Assembly (NCBI GenBank): GCA_014529385.2
Contig: CM043950.1
Span: 82,904,843-82,968,842, forward strand
Origin: Adiantum capillus-veneris
Lineage: Eukaryota; Streptophyta; Polypodiopsida; Polypodiales; Pteridaceae
Direction: 5' to 3'
Length of the DNA: 64,000 nucleotides
Shown piece after piece: positions 1-10,922 of this stretch; the stretch's first letter is position 1, and each line of letters begins with the position of its first letter. Made by a program: the position numbers and the translations under genes. Under the pieces are notes generated by a model. The model was not told where the DNA came from. It saw only the letters and a program-made list of their open reading frames with translations, and did not search any database.

Positions 1-1495
1 AGTGGCAGCAGACACTAGATTGACTCGTGCCTATGCAGCCCTAGGAGGTTTAGAGAGGATTTGTTCGCAGGTTCAGTTCCAGGAACCTCGAGCAAAGCTA
101 TGGCTTTTCGACACTTTGGTCGCTTCAGTTATGCACTACGGGGTTCAGGTTTGGGGGCCGTCTGTTGACAGTGCTAGATGGAGTAATATGGAGAGACCCT
201 TGATATGTATGATTTCTAGGCTGATTAGAGCCAAGGCCTCAGTCCCACATGACATCATACGAGCGGAGCTGGCTGCCCCACCTATGGAGGTTGAGGCTCT
301 CACCAGATCAGTATCATTTGTACACAGCTTATGGGACACCACCAGGGACAGGTATGCCAAGCTTGCTCTTGAGTCATCTAGACAGCTGGCATTACAGGGA
401 GATACATCATGTTGGTATGCACAGATGAGCTCATGGTTTCAGAGGCACGGTCTCAGCATGGATAGGCTGCCCCCTTTCTAGTATTCTCTTGATGCACCAT
501 CTTTGGCTCTTACACGGATGGAAACTACTAGACTCATTCGGCAGGATCTTATCGAGCTTGATAAGAAGAGGACATGGATAGAGCCAGCACGGGAGTTGGG
601 TATGAAGAGGGTTTTCTATAGAGAGCATCTTCTCCAACTCACAACAGACGGATTTGTCACATGGCCCAGTTACATGGACACACATCTATCTCATGGGTTA
701 CGATGTGCTATAGGCCAGATTTGCACATCTTCACACCAGCTTGGGATTGAGACAGGTAGATTCAGAGGCATACCAGCAGACAGTAGGATATGTCAGTTAT
801 GCCATGCAGAGCCAGAGACAGAGTTTCACTACATATGTCGCTGCGCAGTCTACTATGAGATACGGGGACGCTTTCATTGTTTATTCAAAGATCGTTTTGA
901 CTCGCTAGATAGAGTCATGAGATATCAGGATCAAAGATGTCTCGGATTATTCCTACTTGAGATACAGAGACACAGAGACGCTCTATTGAGTGGGCAAAGA
1001 CAGAGACAGTCCGAAAGACGCATCTCAGATTTCTTCAGTCTGAGTACCACAGAGGCAGAGGAGACACCACCATCACAGAGCTCAGTTCCCACCCATACAC
1101 ACACCAGCGGTACTCTCATTGATCGAGCTATAGAGTTAGGGAGATCGAGACGACCGCGATTGATGAGGAGGGGAGCCACGTAGCACCGACGGAGATTGCG
1201 GCAGAGGATCCACAGGATTCTAGCACGACACCCAGAGTGTCGATCAGGATAGGCTTCATGCTACTGTTATATTGTATCATGGTGACATTTATCCCCACTT
1301 TGTACCTTTATGGCATGATACCATTGATCAGCCTACCAGCCACCCATAGGAGTCGGTAGCACTCCTATCAATTTCCTTGTTTGTAGTTTTCTTTGTTTGT
1401 ACCCAGACTTGGTACTAGACTCATCATTGTAATCAGTTGGTCTCATAGGTCATTCTGGCCTTTTGTAGACGTTAATATATCATTTCATTTCTCTC
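1..1495 (+). mobile_element. LINE copy 1, 3' end (non-LTR retrotransposon)
   Basis: The window opens inside ORF2 of a LINE whose 5' part lies outside. The coding tail is followed by about 310 bases of 3' UTR. It ends in a T-rich TTTCATTTCTCTC stretch instead of poly-A. A second copy of the family (3360-4960) has the same tail, including the shared words GGTCTCATAGGTCATT and ATTTCATTTC, which places the 3' end near 1490. No target-site duplication can be checked because the 5' end is missing. Confidence 0.8.
2..1183 (+). pseudogene. LINE ORF2 C-terminal part (post-RT region and zinc finger), one in-frame stop
   Basis: Two open stretches (2-478 and 503-1183) lie in one frame, separated by a single TAG at 479-481. 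The first holds the region after the reverse transcriptase palm, with the LINE-like segment HYGVQVWGP. The second carries a Cys-Cys-His-Cys zinc finger of the zf-RVT type (C97, C100, H109, C112 counted from the ATG at 503). In plant LINEs this finger follows the RT and is thought to bind the element's RNA or target DNA. The RT catalytic part is upstream of the window. The other copy has CAG where this one has TAG, so the stop is a C-to-T change. Confidence 0.8.
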
Positions 1496-1639
1496 TCTCT
1501 CCATCCATCCACACACACACACACACACATATATCATCTCCTTTTATATTGAGACTTAAAAGAATATTTCCTATTGTAAAATAATTATTTTAACATACGA
1601 ATTTTGATTTCTTTTTGTACAACAGAATTGGAAGGAACT
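1496..1639. other. AT-rich spacer with short CA/CT microsatellite
   Basis: Between the LINE tail and the PPR array lie a CATC and (CA)n run near 1500-1530 and then AT-rich sequence. I see no gene or recognisable repeat here. Confidence 0.5.
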
Positions 1640-3190
1640 TATTTCCTCTTTCATCTCATCGCCTACACTTGCATCTTAATGTGGCATTAAGCAAGACGCT
1701 GATCTGTGCAAAAGAATTCACGATGATATTTTCAGTCAAGGGCTGTTGAAAAAAGACATCATGCTTGAAAATGCCTTGGTTGACATACATGCCAAATGTG
1801 GTTTACTTCAGAAATCTCAGAGAAGTGCTTGACACGCTTCCTCGCCGGAATGTGGCCACTTGGAATGCACTGATTGCGGGATATTCCCAACAAGAGCAGG
1901 GCCAGGAAGCTCTGGGCTGTTTTCAGCAAATGCGAAGTGAGGGCCTGGGCATTTCTCAAGATGTAATCACCTATGCATGCATCTTGAAGGCATGTGGCAC
2001 CACAGGACTCCGATATTGGCAACGATGATATTGTTAGAGGGGCTGTTAGAACAGAACATCGTGCTTGGCACTGCCTTGATCGACTTGTATGCCAGATGTA
2101 GTATGCTTCAAAAGCACAAAAAGTACTTGAGGAGCTCTGTCCGGAATGTCTGTCTCTTTGAATGCACTGATTGCGGGACATGCTCAACAGGGGCAGGGCC
2201 AGAAAGCTCTGGGCTGTTTTCAGCGGATGCGAAGCGAGGGCATTTCTCCAGATGCAATCACCTATGCTTGCATCTTCAAGGCAAGTAGCACTATGCAGAA
2301 CGCCAATATGGGCAACATGATATTGTTATGCAGGGGCAGGTGAAACGAAACGTCGTGCTTGGAACTGCCTTGGTCGACATGTATGCCAGATGTGGTGTAC
2401 TTCAGAAAGCACAAAAAGTTCTTGAGGAGCTGTCTGTCCGGAATGTTAAGTCTTGGAATGCATTGATTGCGGATATGCTGAACAGGGGCAGGGTCAGGAA
2501 GCTCCAGGCCATTTTCAGCTGATGCAAAGCGAGTGCATCTCTCCAGATGCAATCACCTACAGTTGCATCTTGAAGGCATGTGGCAATTTGGAAGACGCTG
2601 AGATGGGAAAAAGAACTCACGATAATAACGTAGTCAAACGCTCTCTTTGGCACTGCCTTGGTCAACATGTATGCTAAATGTGGAAGGGCCAAGAAGCCCT
2701 GGGCTGTTTTGAGCAGATGCGAAGCAAGGGCATCTCTCCAGATGAAATCACCTATGCTTTCCTCTTGAAGGCATGTGACACTATGCAAGACGCTGATATG
2801 GGCAACAAAATTCAGGATGATGATGTTAGCCAGGGGCTGTTGAAAAAAGAAGTGCTTGGCATTGCCTTGGTCGACGTGTATGCCAAATATGGTGTACTTT
2901 GGAAAGTAAAAAAAGTGCTCGAGGAGCTTCTTGTATGGAATGTCAACTCTTGGAATGCACTGATTGCAGAATATGCGGAACATGGGCAGGGTGCAGAATA
3001 TCGGAGCAGGGGCAGGGCCAGGCAGCTCTGGGGCAGTTTTCAGCAGATGCAAAGTGAGAGCGTCTCTCCGGAATCAGCTATGCTTTGATCTTGAAGGCTA
3101 CGCTTACATATTGAATGCGTGTGGCATTATGAAAGACACTAACAAGGGCACAAATTTTCAATGAGATTCTCAGTCGGAAGTTGTTGACAG
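1640..3190 (+). pseudogene. Pentatricopeptide repeat (PPR) array of PLS type, multiply frameshifted
   Basis: About five successive blocks of roughly 310 bases can be read. Each gives a PPR triplet: a stretch like ALVDMYARCG, then VRNVxSWNALIAGY, then GQGQEALGCFQQMRSEG, then SPDAITYACILKACG. These are classic L, S and P motifs of plant PLS-class PPR proteins, which bind organellar RNA and guide editing or splicing. The reading frame changes repeatedly (pieces at 1765-2028, 1977-2343, 2328-2522, 2453-2677, 2678-3088 and 2964-3164), and part of one triplet is missing near 2660-2690. There is no N-terminal targeting region and no E or DYW domain. This is a dead internal fragment of a PPR gene lying between two LINE copies. 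Confidence 0.85.
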
Positions 3191-3359
3191 TGCTTTGCAA
3201 TGCCAAAAACAGAATTTTGGAATATTTTGAGATGAGGAGAGAATAGCTTGTGGAGACAACAGAAATGGAGAGAAAAGTAGCTTGCACAACACGTATGCCA
3301 CTTGTGTTTCTCTCGACTCTTAGAGTCTCCTTCCTCCAGCTCCTCTCTCACCAGAGGGT
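3191..3359. other. Short spacer between PPR relic and LINE copy 2
   Basis: This stretch leads out of the last PPR block into GA-rich sequence. No gene is visible. The LINE homology begins abruptly around 3355, as expected for a 5'-truncated insertion. Confidence 0.4.
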
Positions 3360-4678
3360 ATGCAGCCACAGTTGGATGCATTACACAGTTTTGCAGAGGA
3401 TAATGGATTGTTTGTAAACCTTTGTAAAACCAAGGTTATGGTGTTTAACACCACACCACAGTGGATCAGGAGATCAGCACCGACTTTCACATATGGTCAG
3501 GAGATTGTAGAGTATACACCTGCATACACATACCTTGGGGTTGTCTTCAATGGGTCGAGGTTTTCTTTGGGAAGAACAACAGAGACTAGACTGACTAGAG
3601 CTTATGCAGCCTTGGGAGGCCTGGAGAGGATGTGTTCGTAGGTTCAGTTCCAGGAACCTCGGACAAAGTTATGGCTCGTTGATACTTTAGTAGCCTCAGC
3701 TATGTTGTATACGGTGCAAATACAGGGACCTTCTGTAGGCTAGAATGGTTGGCAACGTATCGAGAGGCCCTTGGTATCTATGATCTCTCGACTGATGAGA
3801 GCCAAGGCCTTCGTACCCCACGCTACCATTCAAGCAGAGCTATCTGCCCCTCCTATGGAGATTGAGGCGCTTACCAGATCAGTCTCCTTTGTGCACAGCT
3901 TGTGGGATACTACTAGAGACAGATATGCTAGACTGGCCCTTGAGTCTTCCAGACACTTAGCTCTTCAGGGGGGACACTTCATGCTGGTATGCACAGATGA
4001 CATCATGGTTTTAGACACATGGCTTCACCATGGACAGGCTGCCTCCTTTCCAGTACTCTCTTCAAGCACCCTCGATGTCTCTTACACGGGTGGAGATTAC
4101 TAGGCTCATTCGTCAAGACCTGATCCAGTTGGATACCAGGAGGACATGGATAGAGCCGCCACAGAGTTGGGCATGAAGATGGCTTTCTATAGAGAGCATC
4201 TTCTCCAACTCACATGAGATGGGTTTATGATTCGACCCAGCTACATGGACACACATATGTCTCATGGTTTGCGGTGTGCCATTGGTAGATACACACATCC
4301 TCACATCAGCTAGAGATTGAGATTGGTAGATTCAGAGGGATACCAGTAGACAGTAGGATATGCCGCTTATGCCAGCCAGAGCCAGAGACAGAGTTACATT
4401 ACATATGTCATTGCATAGTGTACTATGAGATATGGGGCCGTTTCCATTGCTTATTCAGAGAGGGTTTTGGTCCTTTCTTTAGGGTCATGAGTTATGAGGA
4501 TCAAAGATGTCTTGGGCCATATCTACTTGAGTTACACAGACGTAGAGACACTTTACTGGGGAGAGCTAGAGAGAGAGTCCCAGAGATAGATTACAGATTT
4601 TTTTTCACTAGATATGAGACAGCCAGAAGAGCAGCCATCACTGCAGAGCTCGGCCCACACTCATTCGACCACTATTGA
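3360..4678 (+). pseudogene. LINE ORF2 fragment: RT thumb region to zinc finger, broken
   Basis: Three open pieces remain (3360-3641, 3771-4103, 4418-4678). The first contains the RT segment LCKTKVMVF and then TYLGVVF, the usual end of LINE RT domains. A TAG at 3639-3641 stands where copy 1 has CAG. Further stops and frameshifts follow. The zinc-finger region near 4360-4430 still shows the C..C...H spacing after translation across frames. The fragment is not functional. Confidence 0.75.
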
Positions 4679-4960
4679 CTCATCGACTGAGCATTGGAGC
4701 TACGGAGATCCAAACGGCCACGATTGAGGACAGGGGCTACACAGCATCGACGGAGACTACAACAGAGGATTCGAACCATACTCTCGACATCCAGATTGCA
4801 GATGAGGATGGATTCTAGCAATAGTATCTTTGTTCTAGTTCTTTTGTACCCAGACATGGTATCAGATTCACTATTTTGTGACAGATTGGTCTCATAGGTC
4901 ATTTTGGCCTTTTGAAGATGTTAATATAACATTTCATTTCATTTCTCTCTCACTTTGATG
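3360..4960 (+). mobile_element. LINE copy 2, 5'-truncated and decayed
   Basis: This is the same family and orientation as the copy at 1-1495. It starts inside the reverse transcriptase region and runs through the post-RT part, the C-terminal zinc finger and the 3' UTR to a TTTCATTTCATTTCTCTC tail. Starting abruptly within RT is typical of incomplete target-primed reverse transcription. Together with copy 1 it brackets the PPR pseudogene. No clear target-site duplication was found. Confidence 0.8.
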
Positions 4961-5039
4961 CATGGATAGAACAATGATTCCCTGTTGCTACAGTCTATCG
5001 ACGACATTGGGGAAGCATGAGTGGATTCATGTTGATGTT

Positions 5040-5310
5040 GGCATTAGCTCCATGGGCACTAGACTACAGGAGGGATCGAGATGATATAAACCCTAGCTCT
5101 TCAAAAGAGTATCAACCACATGAACCTGATCTATTCAATATTTACCGACGTAGGGTTTTACGTTTCATGGAACAGCTGCTTTGTGCATCTTGTGGGCTTT
5201 CGTGATCGAAAGGAAGGGATTGTGCATGTGTCGCAAATTGCCACCCCTATGATTTCTGTTGTGAAGAGAGACCAAGAGGTATTGGTTAAGGTTATGGTGT
5301 TGAGCTTCCT
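5040..5310 (+). pseudogene. Fragment resembling the S1 RNA-binding region of DHX8/Prp22 helicase
   Basis: Across one frameshift the sequence reads EPDLFNIYRRRV, then CFVHLVGFRDRKEGIVHVSQIA, then VVKRDQEVLVKVMVLS (the middle stretch is quoted only as landmarks). From memory of the family, this is the order and wording of the S1 domain in plant DHX8/Prp22, the DEAH helicase that releases spliced mRNA. The beta-strand landmarks GxVHVSQIA and VKRDxEVxVKV are the strongest match. It lacks the helicase core and is frameshifted between the two halves, so it is a gene fragment, perhaps retrocopied. I have no intron evidence either way. Confidence 0.55.
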
Positions 5311-5399
5311 GAGTACATGATCAACAGCATTTCATGCTATTTTCCGACTAAAAGCAAGATTGCAGAGACAAGTAGAAACACACGCTTTCTGTCCCTAGT

Positions 5400-5875
5400 G
5401 ACAGAGGGAGAATCAAAGATCCGCAAAAGGAGCTTTAAGTTGAAAGAAGAGGAACAACACAAAAGCAATGGTTATGGTAGACATGATAGCAAAAGTGATG
5501 CGACAGTTGACATGAGGGCAGAAGTCGTAGAAGAGATGACGATGGAGATCGCAATATAGACATGATCTACATGATGATGGAAATCAGGGTAGAAATGATC
5601 GTCATGAGAGAAGTATAAAAACAAAAAGACAATGACAAACAGGATGAAATTTGATATAGAAAAACTGGATGGAATTTCATATAGAAAGGATTGTAGCCAT
5701 AGGCATCCTGTGGACAAACAACTTGCAGAGTGTATGATAATTGCAACAATAGATATAATGGATATGATGGCAGTGACAATCATGATGAATCCAGAAATGG
5801 AAGCGCAAGGGATTGAGATGATAGAAATCCTAGCTCTTCAAAATGGCATCAACCACAAAAATCAAAGTTGGTTTG
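5400..5875 (+). pseudogene. Decayed Arg/Asp/His-rich coding remnant linked to the S1 fragment
   Basis: Read in shifting frames, this stretch gives short R, D, H and G-rich runs such as RRRDDDGDRN and NQGRNDRHERS. This composition resembles the linker before the S1 domain in DHX8-like proteins. Its end (about 5806-5870) repeats the start of the S1 fragment: GATGATA..AACCCTAGCTCTTCAAAA near 5080 matches GATGATAGAAATCCTAGCTCTTCAAAA near 5816. That suggests a duplicated or rearranged copy of the same gene piece. The assignment depends on the neighbouring S1 match and is weak alone. Confidence 0.35.
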
Positions 5876-5879
5876 ATGT

Positions 5880-6837
5880 TTACTAGAGTTCTTCGTAGGT
5901 TTCTATCCAAAATTTAGTGTCTCTGAATCTCATGGGCTTGTTCCCCGAGCTGGTTCCTTTACTCTCCCTTGAGTACTGGTATCATGTTGTGTATTGGATT
6001 TTAATTGCACAGTTCAGTTGTGGGTTTATTCTCTTCAAGACAAGTACAAAGGACAGTTTTGGTGAGATTTTAAGGAAGCAAGTTAAAACAATGGGAGTAT
6101 ATGTGCTGTTCCGAGTCTATTTGCAATTTGGCATAATGTATTGAATTGTACCTACAAGTTTGATCTTGGTAGATGCAAAGGAGTGGCAGACATTTGGTTT
6201 GATCTCAGGGAGTTTGCTTGAGTAGCTAGGTTCTTGTTGGACCCCGATGGCTTTTTTGGAAAACATGATCCTCAGGTGACGACCTTTTAGGTCTTCTTAT
6301 TCTTAGCAGTCCGAGTTTACCGATGATGTGATTCTCTTTGGGTCTGGAGTTCTCTGAGATTTAAGTTTTGTAATTCAGTTTCAAAGGAAGGAATTTTAGT
6401 CTCAAATTCCTTTCTGGTTGCACTCAATCTCTTTTCCCAGGATTGAGCGGAAAGGAGGCCTCCTATCTTGGGGGGAGTTCTCGGTTTTAGCTCAAGAGAT
6501 TTCACTGCACTGTTTGCTCTATTCCGATGTGGGGTTGAGTCAGTTGTTACCTCTAGCGTATTTTTGAGAATACTTCTCTTTCAGAGGAGGCTTCCAGGTT
6601 ATTTATTCAGTAGACTTCCGGTGCTCCGTTCGGTGGAGTACCATGCACGGTGTCTTCTAGTCCTTGGATTCCTTGCCCATTTCTTGCGGCTTTGGATGGT
6701 GTGCTTCAGTCCGCACTGCAGTTAGTATCTTGGCAGATGTTTTCTTTGGCCATTTCAGTAGTTGCCTCGTCTTCAGATTTGTGGTGCGATGCAGGTTGTT
6801 GTCACCAGGAGGTATATTTTTCCGGTTGCCTTCTCTA
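5880..6837. other. Unassigned, no convincing gene
   Basis: I see only short open frames and no motif I recognise. A small imperfect inverted repeat (GGAATTT ... AAATTCC) lies near 6385-6415. From about 6790 the sequence starts to resemble 8750-8800 (GTCACCAGGAGGTATATTTTTC against GTCACCAAGAGGTGTATTTTTC), which marks the approach to repeat X copy A. Confidence 0.4.
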
Positions 6838-7910
6838 AGGGCCAGTTAGCACTGAATTCTGATGAGTATGAAAGCCTGTGTGCGCCAAAATGAAATTTGG
6901 TTTACTCAGCAAGTCACATACAACTTTATAAGTTGGTGGGTACTAGGAAATTAAACCAAAGGGGCATATTGGACACATGGCAGTAGGAGAGCAGCTTGCA
7001 AACCCACACATACTCCAAAATCTCTTCTCAAGAGGGGGCGCCCAAAATTAAGAGTGGAGGTTGATTTTATTCATTGTGAGCTACAATGTGTGTGTGAGTA
7101 GTGCGTGCACGTGATCACAGTTTTAAAGGAAAGCTTGCCTTCTCCCTTGTCTCATGTAGTGCAACGATTCGCTCTCGTGCATTTCTCTTCCCTTTGCACA
7201 TATGGTAATGCCTCACTAGTTAGGCTTCTTAGTTGACCATGTTCAGTTCTAGGGTTTTTATGCGTGTTTGCCAAGGCGAGAGCCTTCTAAACAAGTACCG
7301 GATTAGCTAATTGCTAATCCTCCACAGGTACGTACAGATCCATCGCAAAGGATTGCAAAAATAAAGAGTTTTCTCGCGTGAAAACTCCTTCAATTCAAAA
7401 GGGGAATTGTCCCAGTGCGTGCGGCAGCACCTGAGATATGCGTAGGCGTGTTCGCTCCACTAAAAACAATCCAAAACAGAAAATTACAGCCTATTGTGTT
7501 TTCTGCACATTTAGGGTTTCACACCTAAACTGCAAGAAATTACCAGAGGAGGCTCGAGAAAGCCTTGGGATGCGTGAACAGGGTTTTGGGCACCCAAAAA
7601 TGGCAAAAAAGAGAATTATAACACGCAGAAATTAAACTGTAGCTCACCGGGAAGTTTCCAAAATGAAAGGGAAAGTGTCCTTGATGTTACTTTTGACCTA
7701 CAGGGGTTTTGGTGCCGTTGTTCTACTGAAATCAGGTCAGAAACCTACGATTTCAGCCCTAGACAGGTTTGGAAAGCTTGGTGAGAGTTTGATTTAAGTG
7801 TTCGGATCGTCTATCTAGTTGTTGGGCGCATCTATGCTCTCTCTTTTCTTCTCAATGCTCTGTGTAGAGTTAACAGGTAATTGAATTAGTACCTCCCTCT
7901 ACTATGTACA
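6838..7910 (-). repeat. Repeat X copy A: gypsy-type leader, primer-binding site and LTR, uninterrupted
   Basis: This copy matches copy B (8745-9042 joined to 21563-24834) almost throughout, and C/D in part. On the minus strand it reads as an LTR beginning TGTACATAG (7910) and ending CTCTTA near 7049 (CTCTCA in copy B). Then comes a primer-binding-site-like TTTTGGGCGCCCCCTC and a leader running left to about 6838. The gag that should follow is missing. Its value is as an unoccupied reference: at 6941-6960 it has GGTGGGTACTAGG, exactly where copy B holds the 12.5 kb element. Confidence 0.7.
7021..7048 (-). other. Primer-binding-site-like sequence of repeat X copy A
   Basis: The minus strand reads TTTTGGGCGCCCCCTCTTG just after the LTR end. 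Copy B (21651-21671) has the cleaner form TTTTTGGCGCCCCCTCTTG, and copy D (62120-62141) has TTTTGGGTGCCCTCTC. The position and the TGGCGCC start resemble the site next to the LTR of the 12.5 kb element (20946-20964). The matching tRNA was not identified. Confidence 0.5.
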
Positions 7911-7918
7911 CACCGGTT

Positions 7919-8515
7919 TTAAGTTCTCATCTTCAAAGTGGTAAATTCTTATGTCCTAGAACTGCTCAAATGTTATGTGTTAAGAGCACAAGGAAACTTG
8001 GGAACACCATCACAACTAAGGACGAGATATTTGAGGCAGACAAATATGTGCAAGATATGGATGAAACATACGGGAAGATAAAGCTCTCGAGAAGACTCAG
8101 GCTATGCAAAAGAAAGTTTCTGTTCATCACCATCGTAAACTTGTATTCTCACTTGGTGATTGGGTACTTTTGCGCTTTGAAAAGGCCAGATTAAGGGAAA
8201 GGAAAGGTAAGGTTATGCTTGATAACGATCAACCCAATGAGAAGAATTGGATGAAATTCTTATTCCAGAACAGATATTGGCACATAAGGAAAGGAAGGTT
8301 AGAGGAAAGATTGCAAGACGCGATTTGGTGAAGTTCAAAAACTATCCATCTTTGGATGCAAAATGGATGGAAGAGCCTGAATTGGTTGATTCACCTAAGC
8401 TATTGCAACTATACCTTGAAGCCTTTCAGAGGGAACCCACAGTGACTTGGTGTAGCTCTATGGAGCAAGGTGAGAGCATGGTTCATGATGCTCAAAGGAG
8501 TAGTTAACAAATCGT
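7919..8515 (+). pseudogene. Chromovirus integrase C-terminal end with chromodomain, frameshifted
   Basis: Three overlapping pieces in three frames (7904-8194, 8104-8331, 8247-8507) give the end of a Ty3/gypsy chromovirus Pol. First comes a YVQDMDETYGKIK stretch, then KLVFSLGDWVLLRFEKARLR (the integrase GDxVLLR segment). A gap follows where the rest of the SH3-like domain should be. Last is PEQILAHKERKVRGK...LVKFKNYPSLDAKWME, the start of a chromodomain, which in chromoviruses steers integration to marked heterochromatin. Protease, RT, RNase H and integrase core are absent. Confidence 0.8.
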
Positions 8516-8744
8516 ATCTGCTCTTTCCATACAAAATTTGGCTAAAGAAGTTTGTACTCAAGAGTACACCAGAAAACTTCTATGCTTGATGAAAGTGTGA
8601 TAGCCAGGTTGGTGGGATTGTTTAATCGTCCGATGCTACATTTCCGGAAGCATGTATATCTTTGATTTCCATCATAGAATAAATGTGATATCAGGAGATA
8701 TCAGCATGTATTATTGGCATGCAAGCAAGGTCACTTGCAGTATT
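8516..8744. other. Noncoding stretch downstream of the chromodomain fragment
   Basis: This is AT-rich sequence with no gene. A small inverted repeat, TGATATC-AGGA-GATATCA, lies near 8688-8706. It is presumably the 3' noncoding part of the chromovirus relic. Confidence 0.35.
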
Positions 8745-9042
8745 TCAAGGGTGGGGTAAGTCACCAAGAGGTGTATTTTTCTTGTCGCCTTCTATAAATA
8801 TGTACTAGGTATTTTTATTTATTTTATTTTTATTTCTTTTCCTCGAAACCCTTGAAAAGGTGAAAGTGGACATTGCATGGCCAGTGTGAAACGGTGGCCG
8901 AATGGGTTTCTCACATCGGGAATCTATGAGGGTCAGTTAGGAACTCGTCGGCATTGAATTTTAATGAGTATGGAAGCCTATGTGCGCCAAAATGATATTT
9001 GCCACTCCGTAAGTCACTTACAACTTTATAAGTTGGTGGGTA
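8745..9042 (-). repeat. Repeat X copy B, left part, ending in the GGGTA target-site duplication
   Basis: The words CAGTTAGGAACTCG..GGCATTGAATTTTAATGAGTATGGAAGCCTATGTGCGCC and the following stretch to GTTGGTGGGTA match 6838-6945 of copy A. Copy B carries about 130 extra bases (8810-8930) relative to copy A. It stops at 9042 with GGGTA, the 5-base target duplication of the inserted gypsy element, and resumes at 21563. Confidence 0.75.
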
Positions 9043-9701
<659 letters not shown>

Positions 9702-9718
9702 TTGCCCCCCTTCCTGAT
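9702..9718 (-). other. Polypurine tract of the 12.5 kb element
   Basis: The minus strand reads AGGAAGGGGGGCAA directly before the LTR start TGTTAACC. This is the expected plus-strand DNA primer site at the inner edge of a 3' LTR. Confidence 0.8.
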
Positions 9719-10922
9719 GTAGATTCCGTCCTCGGAAGCTATTGAGTTGAAGCTTGGTATGTCCATGTTGTAGAGCATCTAGATTTGAATCTGCAAGGCA
9801 AAGTCACTGTTTTAGCAAGCGGAATTATATTGTCATAAATCATGAGGGGAATGTAAAGTACATGTGGAAATGAGTAAATGCAAGATTTATGAAATGTTAG
9901 ACTGCCATTAAGGACAAATAAATTGCACTTTGAGTAAAATAATTAATCAAGAGTTTTGAGCTTATGGGTGAGTCTATCAATTAGCTAGCTATGACTAAGG
10001 TTAAAACAACTACTCTAGTACTAGCTAAGCTAAGAAGATTATCTAAATGCAAGATTCCCTAATTATGCTTTTCAGCTTTGATTAGCCAACTCGCTCTCAC
10101 AACTGCAAACAAAAGCTTAAAATGGTAACTGTAAGCTCAATGGAAGTCTTTTAATTTTAATTTTAATTTTTTTAATACTTTTTTACTTTGGGTCACAATC
10201 ATGTGACGTGTGTGCTTATTTTGTATGTCCGGGGTTTTTTGCTTCTCAAGGAAAAGCGCCCACACTGGGAACCTCTAGGGCTCTAGTACCATAGACAATA
10301 CATGTGAGTGAAGTACCAATTCAAGCCAAAATTTCTCTTCCAGCGTAAGATTTTTCATTTGTGGCACTTATGTTTTTTTTTTTTTGCTTCCATTTCCTTG
10401 GTATTCGCACTAGTGTTTTTTTTTGTTTGAGTGAGCAAGCCTTTCTCTGCTGAAAACATTCCTAAGGTCTCAAATACTCGGATAATTTTATTAGCTAGGC
10501 CTAGTGGTCAAGTAAATGAGTTAACCTAAAGTCACGGTCTCCTAATCTCCAGGCTCATCCATAAGATTAAACTGGAGTTCAATCAACTTAAGCAAAGACA
10601 AATTTATACATCTATAATGGCAGATAACAATCATAACTAATGCACTCAAACAAAGAATGAATAATCATTATTAGCAATTACACATATCCACCAACATGAA
10701 TCAGGGAAAGTAGTACACCTGGAGGTATGGAGTGGCTCATTTCGTTGAAGCAGATGTCCTCAGCCATGTGGATGGAGATCCATATAAGTCCTACCTAACA
10801 CATCCAAAAACAAGCACTATACCTCTAGGAGGCATGTCAGTGTGAAAAATTAAAACTCCTAAAAAACAAACTTACAACACAATCTAGACCCCTAACCTAC
10901 CTATCTGTCACCCCTTTTAGAA
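9719..10922. other. Long 3' untranslated stretch of the 12.5 kb element
   Basis: About 1.2 kb of AT-rich sequence with homopolymer T runs near 10140-10200 and 10370-10430. I see no ORF of note on either strand. It lies between the 143-residue ORF and the polypurine tract. Confidence 0.5.

Noticed and set aside
6950-7910. Repeat X copies A and B as the two LTRs of one element around the chromodomain fragment
   Set aside because: Both copies include the primer-binding site and leader on the same side, so both are 5' ends of minus-strand elements. The chromovirus fragment between them is on the plus strand.
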